This document shows positions 1-11,685 of a stretch of DNA of 64,000 nt, piece by piece. Every line of letters begins with the position of its first letter. Position 1 is the first letter of the stretch. Source of the stretch: Brachynemurus nebulosus (taxonomy: Eukaryota > Arthropoda > Insecta > Neuroptera > Myrmeleontidae); the NCBI GenBank assembly GCA_035578155.1, contig JAPWDM010000017.1:3558001-3622000 (forward strand). Direction: 5' to 3'. The notes under the pieces were generated by a model that was given only the letters and a program-made list of their open reading frames with translations, ran no database searches and was not told where the DNA came from. Both the position numbers and the translations under genes were made by a program.

Positions 1-45
1 ATTTTTTTTATTTTTTATTTATTTATTTATTTTTTTTTTTTTTTT

Positions 46-419
46 GAAAGAAAAAATATCTTTATAAAGGCCTTCCAGTTTACTATTTAAGGTCCTTTTT
101 TAATATTTAAAACTAAAACATAAAGGCAATTAGCGGATAAACATGGGCAGGAATGCCCTCGTACGAATTGTGTTGGTTTTTTTTCTGCTACCTGTTTTCG
201 GCACAAAATTGAAATTTACTGAGATACAGCCCTTAAATACTTAAAACCTTTTTTTAAAGCCTCGATCAGCCGAACACTCATCACCAGTTTTGAAACCAAC
301 AAAATGACAATTCGGTTGTAGACTTTCAATCACATTTCGCTTGTAAACATTCAATACCGAAGATGAAGGAGAAAATTCGACTACCGTGATGGGGCCCCGC
401 TGCTCACGGCGTTTTTTTT
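46..419 (+). repeat. Copy 1 of a ~375-bp interspersed repeat
   Basis: This segment begins GAAAGAAAAAATATC and ends at CTCACGGCG followed by a T-run. It is closely matched by 47566-47937 (same strand) and 48564-48930 (opposite strand). It carries two short hairpins, TGGGCA/TGCCC near 145-159 and CCGTGA/TCACGG near 384-409, the second just before the T-run. No coding potential is visible. The left side of this copy is a T-rich tract different from the flank shared by the other two copies, so this is either a solo unit or one arm of a larger element cut by the window edge. The family is not one I can name. Confidence 0.75.
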
Positions 420-3400
420 ATTGGATAATCAATATTTACTAAGATGCTGCAAAAATCAATAAACCCGTTTTTTGGCCATTTTAAATAAATAACAAGTACG
501 TAGAGGTAGATTATATCGAAAAATGTTTCAGATATGAAAATTGAAAACTCTTTCTGTAAAATGTACAGTTGGCTTTCGGACTATTAATTTAGTATGAGTT
601 GGGAAAACTGACAAGCTGCGTATTGGGCACACATCAAACCAGGGTTGATGTGTGCTACGACATGAAAAATTTACCGAAAAAATATTAAAACTATAAAGGT
701 TCAAAGATTTTTCTTCGGAACCCTAAAGACGAGCATTAAAATAAAAAAAAAATTATCAACGATGTGAAGATACTCGTATATTTTATAGGTATTTAACCAG
801 TTGTCATCAGTGGCTTTTTTCATGTAATAATTTTACAATTATTAGTGAACTTATTTTATGGCACGCTGATCAAATAGTAATTAATGTCCCAAAATGAGAT
901 AACTAATTCAATCTAAAATAAAACAGTATTCAGATTTTATCAAATGTAAATAATGTTAAATTTAAATCCTAAATGAGCCTCATATGATTCAAAAATTAAC
1001 TAAAATACATTCGGAAAGATATTTATTTAACTTAGTTTATTATTTGCGTTCAGATACCTATCTGTACCTGTTGTTAAAAATTTGAATTTATCTATAGTAT
1101 GTCTTCTGTCAAACCAGATATAAATATCTATATGGTGAGAGTACTGTAAGCAAATGTCTTAGGTTATATCCCGACGTAAGATTCGTGGTACGCAATTTTT
1201 CATTTAAATAATTAGATAATACCACAAAGACATTTTTATTCATTTTTCTTTTTTTTAATTTACTTTTTTACGCACACAAATAAAATTTTAATTTAATTTA
1301 TTTTTTTTATAATAAAACGTAGAAAATTTTACTTTAAATGCTCGATATTTTTTTTCGAAAGTTATTAGCTTACAACGAAATCTTATGCCTAGCTACTTAG
1401 GAATTCTTGTCTGAACGTGTGCAGTACGCACTTGCTGAATTTTTCATTTCATTGTATTCAGTTCAGAAATTGAATAAAATTACTTTGGACGATATTATTA
1501 CTCACTGCGGTTATCAGAAGTAGTTATCGTTATAATAAAACCAAATCTTAGCATAACTCGAAAACTGATTTATTCTGTTCTATCTCTTCAGTAGCAATTT
1601 TTGGATTAGACATAAAATTGAAAAATTCGATTCTTTTCGCGTGTATTGTAAGCCCAACGTTATGTACCCAAATCTATATTTCTTACCATTCATAAGATTC
1701 CAGTGCTTGATTTTATTAAGAACATTCTAAATATCAATGATCTAACATACTAAATATCAAATATCAATGATATGTACCTATCAGCCAATTTGATTCTGTT
1801 ATCAAGAAATGAATTATTCCCTAAAACTATATGTGAACACATAAACACTTTCATTGCCAAGCTAAAAATATAGACTTTGTAAGATGGCCAAATATTTTAT
1901 GTTAAATAAGTAAGTTCTTATATTTGTTACGCGATATCGCGTGGTTGATCATATAGTAAAGTAGTCGGATCACGCGATATCACGTGATCGGCAATGAACG
2001 TGTTAAAGCTGGACCGCTCGTGGGTCAAAATTTATAATAATATGGAGAGAATTCCTTGTCCCCTTTTTTATAATTTTTTTTCTAAAAATGTCTTTCAAAC
2101 AATCTGCTAGTTGAATTTTAATATTTTTTCGGTAAATTTTTCATTTAGTGTTTTAAAAGAAGCAAACGCAAACCACTGCAGGTAATGTTAACTTTAAGTC
2201 TTAAACTACTCTACGCTAACATGCGTACTTTTAGCAATAACAGTGTAATAATCGGGATTAGTTTATTGTTATAATGAACAACAATGAAAACAAAAACAAC
2301 AATAACCCTTAAAATAATAAACATCGGGGAGAGTATAGGACGCCTAGAGAACCTTGATTCCAAATCATTACTTTAAATATAGTTCATTATTTTATATAGT
2401 AATTTGAAAATTTAATTAAACCAAACATTATTTTAATTGGACGCTATTCTGTTTTACTCAACGGTTGTGTTTCTATCACGTATCCACGTTTCTAGGTAGG
2501 TACGTACGTATTTCTAGCTCGTCTCGTTTAATAAACAACTAACTATGTACTTAGTGTACGGGTGCGGTGCATGGTGATAGTACAATGTACGATTTGTACG
2601 AATAATAAACGATTCCATTTTCCACTCCTTTTACGTTCCACGTTGAATAATCCATGTTTATAGATCTATTATGTGTACAGTATGTACCAGTAGGTACGTA
2701 TCTATAGCTTGTTATTTTGCGCGGTGTACCTTGAGTTGCGTTTATGTTGCTTTTGATACACTAACGGTCAGATAAATGGAAGCAAGAACTAAAATATCCA
2801 CTAGTATTCACAACTATTTATATTCAAGACTCTTTTTGCAGTGACAAACCTGAAATTAACTGAAAACACTGTCATTGAAAATGAATCATCTGCCAGATCA
2901 TCAGTTTTGTAAATTAGCAACTTTGTTGCCAAAAGATGAGCTGGTATACTATTTAATGAACTGGTATGAGTTTTTACTGTCTAAGAGGCCTCGGTGTATT
3001 TTGTTGTTTTTTCTGTCTTTCCATAGATCGTACACTACTGATTGTTTTTAATTAGTATGGTACCTATGTGTAGATTGTAAATTTCCTACTAGACAAACTG
3101 GTGTCTAATTTAAGAAATTATAGACCAAATGTTTAGAAACTTTATAATTTTCTCTTTTGCAAGATATATGTATAACCCTAAAAAATTTTTAAAAATTTCG
3201 ACAACAAACATTTACTTTGTTAAATATATAAAAATACGACTTTATCGGCATTATCATCAGGATTTCAAAAACACCTATTGTAACGTCTCAAAAACTTCAC
3301 AAGACATCAAGTAACACATTGAAACATCAAATTTGAGAATCTACCAACTCAAAAAAAACAACAAATATTTGAAGAGAATAAAAAAAGCAAATTCATATAA

Positions 3401-3592
3401 AATCAGTGTAATAACGAGGTGGTAAGGTCAATGAGTCCCATTATAAATTTAAAAATTTTTTACTACTTATTTAAATTTTATTGTAATTATTTATGTTAAG
3501 TTTTACGAAAAAAAAAATGTGCTCGTAGAAAAAATATAGTGTAAAATACGTGGGAAACTCATATTCGTGAGAAACAAAACCTATTTTCCCAT
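420..3592. other. AT-rich stretch with no recognisable gene
   Basis: No convincing coding region. A GTAC-rich patch lies at 2480-2720, and an imperfect inverted repeat built on CGCGATATCGCG occurs at 1930-1984. A short exon-like stretch near 2835-2945 is preceded by TTTTTGCAG but closes quickly and matches nothing I recognise. Confidence 0.5.
1930..1984. repeat. Imperfect inverted repeat (GCGATATCGCGTG / CACGCGATATC)
   Basis: The left arm at 1931-1950 (GCGATATCGCGTGGTTGATC) pairs with GATCACGCGATATC at 1968-1981, with about 17 bases between. The GC-rich core stands out in an AT-rich background. Function unknown. Confidence 0.55.
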
Positions 3593-3780
3593 TTATTGTA
3601 CAATATAATATTTCCATGAAATTTTCAAAATATTTTTCGGAAAAAAAAATGCATAAAGATTGCTGTACCAAATGGATCCGATAAAAGTCAAAAACATTGG
3701 GAACGAAGTGTAAATTGAACTAAAATTGTCAGCATTGAAAATTACTGGCGCCTGTATCATTTTTATGTTTAAAAGCAATT
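3593..3780 (+). repeat. Dispersed ~190-bp repeat, copy A
   Basis: Runs from around TTTCCATGAAATTTTC to TTAATTATGCGG and is repeated in the same orientation at 7361-7556 with scattered substitutions and an insertion of about 15 bases in copy B. No coding potential is seen. The family is unknown to me. Confidence 0.7.
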
Positions 3781-4353
3781 TTATTAATTATGCGGATTGA
3801 TTTTGATTTCCTAATGATGATGCCTACTAGAGCATTGAAACCGGTTGAAAAAATTCGACTGATTTTTTAGAACATTTAAATATTGTACATCGGCAATTTG
3901 AGTTGCCTTATTATATATTTAATTAATAATATTTATCCTTGGCGAAATCTGGGGCTTGATTAACGAACATTCACTTTGTTTTATCGAAATATTTAAGGAT
4001 AAACTATTTCTTTTCTGTTATTTAATATTACATAGCACTTTCCCATAACGCACGCTCCCATTCAACAATTACCTCATTACACAAGATTTGTATAATGGCA
4101 CACTTCCGTGTTTCAAAGAAAATATGTTTCAATGTGTTAGTATGTTGTTTATATTTTAACTCTTCTGCGTCTTTTATATTTTTTTGCCTGCTGTTACATT
4201 GTATCATCAATTATCATCTAATTATAAGTAATAGTTTGTAATAGTAAATCATTCAAATATATAAATCAGAAACATTGACACCCATGACCTTTGACTTTCT
4301 CACTTAACAATTTCTCCTCCAACGGCCCCAATGGATTGCATAATGATGGCGTT

Positions 4354-5569
4354 GCGTATTTGGAAAATATACCCGTATTCAGAGCTCAATGTATCTGAAC
4401 TCGGGTATACATTCAATGTTTAATAAGCATAGTTCGATACTTGAAAATATACCCATTAAAAGGGCTGAGCTCGGGTATATTTTCAAACTCAATATTTAAT
4501 AAGAATAGTATGAAAAACATACCCACTTTCAATTTATTGGTAAACAAATGGTCCAATCAAGTAGTTACGGAAAAACAGCACTGTGACGCCTCAAAAAATT
4601 GACAATTTTAGCGAATTTTTTTTGCAAATGTGAGTGAATACCTATATGAGGGTCGAATTAAAATGACTTTAATGGGTATCCATTTGTTCATATAAAATTT
4701 TATAGAATAATATTAAATATTGGCAAACTTAATAATGCAAATTCACATAAAAAAATTGCAAATTATACCAACGATATTGCAATGATGAATCATTTCAAAT
4801 TAAACGAAGAAAAAAAATTATTAAAGTACATAATTGTACCTATCGTTATGCATAGGTTTTTTTTTTTACATTTTCTTCATAAAATAGCAACGGATTCAAA
4901 AATTGTTCGTTTTGTTTTGTTTTGTTTTCGTTGAGTTTTGATCTAAAATTTTCACAGTATATTCTCAATATGTTGTACTTTCGAATTAAACAAAAAAAAA
5001 ATTTTCGATTTTTTCAAACCAAGTTACCAGACTACTACTTTAATTGCACCAAATATTTTTTAGCAGATTCGAATTCAAACAATATTGTCCATATTCACAC
5101 GCTTTTGTAAAAAATCCTTCTAAATCTGTTTTATTAATCATTATTTAATTTTAAACAAATTTTGCACGTTTAACTCACACGCTAACAATTAAGAATTAAG
5201 ATAAGAAAAAGCTAAAAATTATTTCAAAAAATTGTAACGGTTTTTTTTATTTGCAACAAAGTAAGTCTTGTTTTAAATCATATGTGCATATTTTTTTTTT
5301 TATGAAGATCGAGTATAACTTACAGTTGAAATAAGTTTGGAAATATACCTTATTAGTAACTGTATAAGATTACACTAATTTATTGTCGGGTATATATTCA
5401 AATTCTCATAGTAGTATTCTTGTACTTGAAAATATACCCGATTTTGGCTCTGAAATGAGGTATATTTTAAAGAGTCATTTTGTTAGTTTCTGTTTTGTAA
5501 ATTATACCCGATCCTAGATCGGTCAGTGACGTCACAAGCTCTGACTTCGGGTATATTTTCAAAATACGC
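4354..5569. mobile_element. 1.2-kb TIR transposon with 9-bp target duplication (non-autonomous)
   Basis: The element begins GCGTATTTGGAAAATATACC and ends with the inverted counterpart ..TATATTTTCAAAATACGC. The TIR is about 33 bp with a few mismatches. It is flanked by a perfect 9-bp direct duplication GATGGCGTT at 4345-4353 and 5570-5578. The interior carries many copies, in both orientations, of a motif close to GGGTATATTTTC (for example near 4411, 4440, 4475, 5389, 5430, 5460, 5500), the pattern of subterminal transposase-binding sites. No transposase reading frame is seen, so it is probably mobilised in trans. A 9-bp duplication fits Mutator-like elements best; 8-9 bp superfamilies such as hAT or Merlin cannot be excluded. 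Confidence 0.8.
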
Positions 5570-5596
5570 GATGGCGTTATACGTATCTTTTATTTG

Positions 5597-5603
<7 letters not shown>

Positions 5604-5679
<76 letters not shown>
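5604..5679. repeat. (TA)n microsatellite
   Basis: About 36 uninterrupted TA dinucleotides after a short (ATAC)n lead-in. Confidence 0.98.
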
Positions 5680-5682
<3 letters not shown>

Positions 5683-7360
5683 ATCGTTCATGTACATATA
5701 TATGAGCAATTATCTATACTATACACGGAACTTTTACTGGATGAAGTTCTTAAGGTTCGTTTTATTTAATTTTACATTAAATATGTTCATTTACAATAAA
5801 TTTATAATCATCTGTTCCCACTAAATAAGCGCCGTGTCTTTGAAACGGAAAGTTGGGAAATTCTGACTGAGTTTATTTTATCGTACAAAATTGCTTGGTG
5901 TGTTTACCATCTCACAAAATTAACCATTTTTAAATACACACGACAGTTTTATAACTTTTTATAAAAACGATAAAAAATTTTTGAAAACATATACGGTCGT
6001 GGGATATGTATTAAAAATATTTAATAAAGTTTTTACGTACTTTGTATAATATTGTGATAATATAAATACATATAGGTATTTTTTAAAAGATCTAGGTAGT
6101 CTTGTTGGGAAGTGTATAAGCGTATATTTGTTTTTATGGGATAAGTTTCATAATAACAGACTTGGTATGTTTGGTTTAAAAAATAAATGCATATATCAAA
6201 AAAAAGTTTCGCTTGTTTTGCCAGCTATTTACCACTTTTGTAATAAATACCTACTCGCCAGGATAAACTTTAGCATATTTTAATATTGAATTAACCTTTT
6301 ATTTGAAAGTAACTACAAAGTAACAACATATACAGCGATCTCAGGTCGATGGTACTCTGTGGCAAAAAATATTTATTTTATCGAATTGCATACTTATAAA
6401 GAAGTTTTATAAATATTTGAAGAATCTTTTCCCAAATCAAAGTAAATAAATTTCAGTTTAACTGTAACATTGCCCACTGTCATTGATCCGTCAAAAAAAA
6501 AATTCGGAAATAAATTCATCTTTTACCTGTCAATATCACTTGATTTTATATGTAAAGTTGTAAATGGTAGGGCACTGTTAAACTTTTGTGATGACATCTG
6601 ACACTACGTTTAGACTCAACTCATTTGGATCGAGGAATGCGATTAATTTAACTGATATTCCTTTATGGCTACTATAATGTACTTGTAGGAATAGATAGAA
6701 ACGTTTTTTCCCATAAATACCATTGACTAGCAAAAAAATACTTCGCACCTTCTCCGGACCCCTAAACTAGGCTGCGAGCCCTCTTCTTAGAACCGGGCCC
6801 CTGGGCAATTACTCCACCTGCCCTACCCTTTTGCCGACCCTGGAAATAGAGCAAAATTTTGCGGACAGTTCATTCGCGATGTAATTTATTTGTCGATAAA
6901 TATAGACTGGATATAGGGTATGTCTTATTTTCTATGGTTTTGGATTGATACTGGTGTCTCTTGATCTATTTTAGCGAATTGTTTATAAGAATAGCTTCTA
7001 TAAAATTTTAATTTGGGCCGTTTCAAAAAAATAAATAAATTATGTATAGAAAAACGAGAAAAGAAAAAATATATATAGAAAAACGAGTTATATAGGCACC
7101 TTAATATAGAATTGAGGAATATCCGCCCATTAGTCTCTTATAAGCAATTTTTAATGAAAAGATTCGACTTAAAAATTTGAAATTTAGTACGGAGGTAGAG
7201 TGTGGTAGTTGAATTTTAGACTTGAAGTAAAGAAAATTAAATTTTCATTCTGGAAATTAATTTTAAGGGGTAAAAAAGAAAACAGAAAAATTTTTTGAAG
7301 GCATCGTGTAAGATTTTCAGAAAAAGATCGTTGAAGCATGAATTCAACAGTACAAAATAT
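5680..7360. other. AT-rich stretch without a gene
   Basis: No supported gene. The only recognisable item is a hAT-like terminal fragment near 6750-6842. Confidence 0.5.
6750..6842. mobile_element. hAT-like terminal fragment
   Basis: A locally GC-rich patch with ACCGGGCCCCTGGGCAATTA and, at its right edge, TTGCCGACCCTG. This organisation (GGGCCC..GGCAATT followed by a ..CCGACCCTG terminus) is typical of the right ends of hAT-type elements in insects. No left partner or target duplication was found, so it is probably a truncated relic. Confidence 0.45.
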
Positions 7361-7556
7361 TTTTCCATGAAATTTTCAAAATATTTTTTGGAAAAAAAAT
7401 GTACAAAGATTGCTGTACCAAAAGGATAACCTAGTAAAATCCGATAAAAGTCACAAACATTGGAAGCGAAGTGTAAATTGAACTAAAATCGTCAGGACTG
7501 AAAATTTGTGACGTCTGTAGCATTTTGATGCTTAAAAGCAATTAATTATACGGAAT
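7361..7556 (+). repeat. Dispersed ~190-bp repeat, copy B
   Basis: Direct copy of 3593-3780, with an extra GGATAACCTAGTAAAA-type insertion in the middle. Confidence 0.7.
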
Positions 7557-8218
7557 ACTATTTGCATTCGGCTTACACTCGATCATTTTGTTTTTAAATG
7601 GATCACGGACTTTCTTAATAGCACTAAGCAGCCACTGCTGAGTGCTCTTTAAAGATATATGTGGCACTTACTCCCAGTACTGAATCGAAATATTGTGCTC
7701 ATGGAACTGGTATGAGAATTTTCTAAAACTAATTTATACAGGACTTTCTTATGTAATTTTATTATGCTCCGTTTATTTGGTAAATTAAGACTGAATGAAC
7801 GTTTATGAAAATCAGTGCATCAGTTCTAAAAACTTTATTGGTTTTTGACTTTTAAACTTACTCCGCCATTTCGCTCATATCACAAATTAAGTTGTATCAC
7901 AAATTAAGTTGTAGCAAATTATATAATGTAATAGTACATTTAATTTTGACCAACGTCTTGAACCTTGTGAACTTTTCAAAACCCTAATTTTAAAAAGACC
8001 GAAAACGAAAATTTTCATATAATACCGAAAGTGTTGTTAGATACGTTACTACATATAGTATGGGTATTAAAAACATTCGGTAACATCTTTAATTAACAAC
8101 ACAATATCAATAGTGCTAAGAAAAATTATTCATCCCATTCAAAAAAAAAAAAAAAAAAAAATAAAATAAAATAAAATAAATAAAATTAAAAACAGGGAAG
8201 GAGCATAAAATGAAACAA
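7557..8218. other. Gene-free A-rich stretch
   Basis: Contains an 18-bp tandem doublet (ATCACAAATTAAGTTGT) near 7879-7912 and a long A-rich run at 8140-8185. Nothing codes. Confidence 0.5.
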
Positions 8219-8913
8219 AAAAAATTTGGGGGACAGGTCTACCCACACTGTCAACTTCCCATTGGGTGTTCTTAAAGACTAGAGACTACTGTACATAAAT
8301 AATTCTTTTTCCATTTCGGGCAATTTCTACCCTGGGCCCCCGATAGAGGCTTTGCCCCTTGCACCATACCGGAGGCTTCGCCTTCTGTACCTAAGGGTGG
8401 GGGCTCCACCCTTATCAAACAAATGAGAACATCATTTGTCCTCAAGATATGCGAGACAAAATATATTTCAAAGACAGTTTCTTCTTTCTTTTTTTTTTTT
8501 TAAATTTTATAATAATATACTGGCGTTTTTAACATCAAGGAAGATTCTTAGGTCATTATATAATAATATTATGGTAAAAAATCCATATAATCTATGTTAT
8601 CTTAATAAAGTTAATTCTGTTTTTTTTACCACAAAAAACAAACCGCTAATCCGAATTTGCTGAAAACTTTATCCGGTCTTCATTTTTTGATTACGCATCT
8701 AATGAAATTAGTCCGGAGTTGATATCATCATTTGTTCTCGAGATATGCGAGACGAAAAAAAATTCACGAACGAACGAACGAACTAACGAACGCACGCACA
8801 GACATCACGCTAAAAACGATGGATTCGGATTCTAGTGACCTTGAAACGTGGAGATATGCCAAAATTAGCGATTTTTTTAATCGGACCCATTACAATAACT
8901 TCCTATGGGAATT
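8219..8913 (+). repeat. ~700-bp interspersed element, uninterrupted copy
   Basis: Shared with the opposite strand of 19975-21565. It starts near TTTGGGGGACAGGTCTACCC and ends near CTTCCTATGGGA. It contains two direct sub-copies of a motif ending ..GATATGCGAGAC (8424-8462 and 8721-8755), the second followed by an (ACGA)n run and CAGACATCACGC. A reading frame through the ACGA run encodes a low-complexity peptide conserved in both copies only because of the repeat. The structure could be the tail of a retroelement, but no reverse transcriptase is present. The other copy holds an 873-bp insertion, so this copy gives the empty site. Confidence 0.7.
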
Positions 8914-9049
8914 TAAAAAGAGCGTAAAGGTGCATAAAATTTCTCGTTCTTCATATTTTTACCCAACTACATCAGAAGGAGGGTAATGTGCTTAGGAAGT
9001 ATGTACGAGTATGTATCCTCTAACTATTTCTGTTTCTGTGGCGCAACCT

Positions 9050-9925
9050 GCAGCCTAAACGGCTTGACGAATTTTAGTAAAGAAGGTGTCGCTGGATTCG
9101 TCTTAATCTCGGGAGTGTTATAGGCTACATGAAATTTCAAAATTTATCCCCTAAGTAGGGGATGAAAAATTTATGTAGCAAACTATTGGGTCTAGAAACG
9201 TGAAATTTTGGAGACGAGTTCTTTATGTAACGTAGGGGAGCACCAAGAAAAGATTTTTGGAAATTCATCCCCTAAGGATATAAAGTAGGGGATGAAAATT
9301 TATGAAAGAAAAAATTTTGCACAAAGCCACAGGGGTCCTTTAGTAATGTAGATGAGTATTAAGAGGGAGAATTTTTGTAAATATTTATCCATTAAGGGTG
9401 TAAAATAGGGGATGAAAATTTATACAGAAAACCGCTGGATTTAGAAACGTAAAATTTTGCACAAAGGTTCCTTTAGTAATGCAAGCAAGCACCAAGAGTG
9501 GATTTTTAGAATTTCGCTTCCTGAGGGGTTAAAATAGGGGATGAAAATTTATATAGAAAACCGTTGAGTCTAGAAACGTAAAATTCTATAAAGGGGTTCT
9601 TTATATAATATAGGCGAGCACCAAGAAGGGGTTTAGGAAATTCTTCCCCTAAGGGGCTAAAATAGGCGGTCGAAATTTAAAACCTACTGACCCCAGAAAC
9701 GTAAAATTTTGTACAGGATTTCCTTATGTTGCGTAGGTGAGCTCTAAGAAGGGATTTTTGGAATTTTATTCCGCAAGGATATAAAATAGGGGATGAAAAT
9801 TTTTATAGAAAACCATTGAGTCTAGAAGCGTGAAATTCTGGACAGGGTTTTTTTTTAATAATGTAAGCGAGTACCAAGTGCAGATTTTTAAAATTTTTTA
9901 CCCTAAGGTGGTAGAAGAGCAATGG
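9050..9925 (+). repeat. Diverged tandem array, ~125-bp unit, about 6-7 units
   Basis: Each unit carries AAACGTAAAATTTTG(N), a segment like TAATGTAGGCGAGCACCAAG, then AAAATAGGGGATGAAAATTT. Recognisable block starts recur near 9190, 9320, 9440, 9565, 9690 and 9820. The lead-in at 9035-9130 (CGGCTTGACGAATTTTAGTA, then GTTATAGGCTAC) resembles the tails of widespread insect repeats, but I cannot assign a superfamily. Confidence 0.75.
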
Positions 9926-10193
9926 TTGATAATTTATATGGAAACTAGTTTTTGTCGATGAATACATCCGTGTGGAGTCGATGACTATATAGTAAGTGCA
10001 CGAAATGATTTAATCAACCTTCAATGACTCTACGCGGATGAAGTCGTAGACAAAAGCAAGTACATTAATGCTAGTATCAAAAAAAATTTTTAATATCAAA
10101 TTCGTGGTAATTTATACTGCCAGCCGCTGTAATCTCCTAGGCGTACCTATATATTTTTTCTTCTAAATAATTAAACAACGCTAAAAAGACTTA

Positions 10194-10465
10194 AATAAAA
10201 AAATGAATTAAAAAAGCAAAAAACCCAACTGCGTAAAAAGCGAACTAAAACTGTGGAAACAATATGAAAATATAGAGAAAAAAAATGAATTAAAAAGTAA
10301 AGCAGTCGGAGGCATACGTATCAAGTTAAACAGAAATGTTGAATGCCTCCGACTGCTTTACTTTTTAATTCATTTTTTTTTCTCTATATTTTCATCTTGT
10401 TTCCACCGTTTTAGTTTGCTTTTTACACAGTCGGGTTTTTTGATTTTTTAATTAATTTTTTTATT
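10194..10465. mobile_element. 272-bp foldback element / long hairpin
   Basis: Arms at 10194-10315 and 10343-10465 are reverse complements over about 120 bp with only a few mismatches. The inner 40 bp (ending AAAGCAGTCGGAGGCAT) are perfect. The loop is only 27 bases (10316-10342). There is no ORF and no obvious target duplication. As RNA it would fold into one long near-perfect duplex. It may be a MITE of foldback type or a hairpin-RNA locus. Confidence 0.85.
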
Positions 10466-10877
10466 GTTATCCTTGCAAATCAAATAATTTAAACTTTCTA
10501 AAATGGTCAAAATATGAATCTTTGTTTATAAGAAAAACTCTAATTACTCACATAAGCCCTTCTTCAACAACTGTCATCAAACATCAATATCAATTTTTGA
10601 AATGAAAGCTTTTATAGGGAGAGCAACTCTACGTAAAAGTGTGGTGAAGTATGAGAACAGGTCTAGGGAAAACAAAATAATTCGAAATGAATTTTAAAAT
10701 TAAAACACTATGAAAATCACAAAACACATAATATGAATTTAATTTATACCAATAAAATTGCTTTTGTACTTGCCGCAGCACCCTCGCTTTGCTCAGGAGA
10801 AATAAGCGAACTTCTGTTAGGCCATGCACTTAAATACTTGATAGTCATGCATTTAACATTTGTTATTTTATTAGTTA

Positions 10878-11016
10878 GTAAGTAAATGTATTAATACGTA
10901 TAGTTTTTGGGTTTCCTACTCTGAAGCAACAAGCTACGTATAACTGACTATGAGAAGGGCACGATTCTTTTAAATTAATACCACAGTTTTTTCAAATCGA
11001 CTCAGGACATTTGTGA
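10878..11016 (-). pseudogene. Helitron/Pif1-type helicase C-terminal remnant
   Basis: Reading the minus strand from about 11016 down to 10878 gives a segment resembling the C-terminal end of Helitron and Pif1-family helicases. It has a CGINL block (codons near 10985-10971) followed by a motif close to SH(G/S)QLYVA, the conserved helicase motif VI region, then a run resembling the usual SRVG.P sequence. A stop codon lies just upstream of CGINL, and no RepHel N-terminal part is present nearby. In an intact element this domain unwinds DNA during rolling-circle transposition. Only about 45 residues are left, so this is debris. The assignment rests on one motif but its residues are in the right order. 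A host Pif1 helicase gene is less likely because nothing else of the gene is present. Confidence 0.55.
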
Positions 11017-11656
11017 TTACAATTAATTAATAAAATTAAACTAATGAAAAATCGTGTGGATTTGGTTTAAAAATTTAAATCTCTAAAAGTAGGTACACCC
11101 TGGATACTAACTTAATTTACATACAAATTTTTAGCCTTCTATGTTTATTTCGAAGGTCTGTAGGCGTGTTAGACCCATCGAAATACACAAATAACATTTG
11201 TGGGGGTAAGGATTATAAATTGAAAAAGGCAAACTTTGGACTTTAACTCAATTCTAATACAAAATTTCAGCCGTTTAGGGTTGTTTAGAGGGCTTGTAGA
11301 CGTGACACCAAAACGAAAATGTTGAAAAAACATGAAATTTCGGTGTAAAAGTTTTATAACATTGAAGATTATTCTAGAAAATTCTCGAGCGCTGTAGATA
11401 TAGGGCATTCAGGGCAAATCTGTAACATTCTGTAGTGTTCTGGCCAAACGTCGAAACTCGATTAACAGCTGCTTTATTGACTTTTCATATGAAGTCATTT
11501 AGGATGATACTCTCTTGACCCTCATATCTTCGAAACCAAACCCTGCAGTTAAAAACGGAAACCTTCTTCATGGATTGGGAATGGAAGACCACAGTACCAT
11601 ATAACCGTCATGGGGCTGTGGGGTTCGGTTGTGGAGCTTTAACGGCACCTACGGAC

Positions 11657-11685
11657 TTATTATATATATATATATATATATATAT
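11657..11685. repeat. (TA)n microsatellite
   Basis: Short run of about 13 TA repeats. Confidence 0.95.

Noticed and set aside
2835..2945. Exon-like stretch after TTTTTGCAG near 2.84 kb
   Set aside because: Only about 24 codons before a stop, no matching upstream exon or recognisable homology. Chance acceptor site is likely.
8732..8986. 84-codon frame with an Arg/Thr/Asn/Glu-rich repeat, matched by a frame at 20055-20237
   Set aside because: Conservation between the two copies comes from the interspersed repeat and its (ACGA)n run, not from protein selection.
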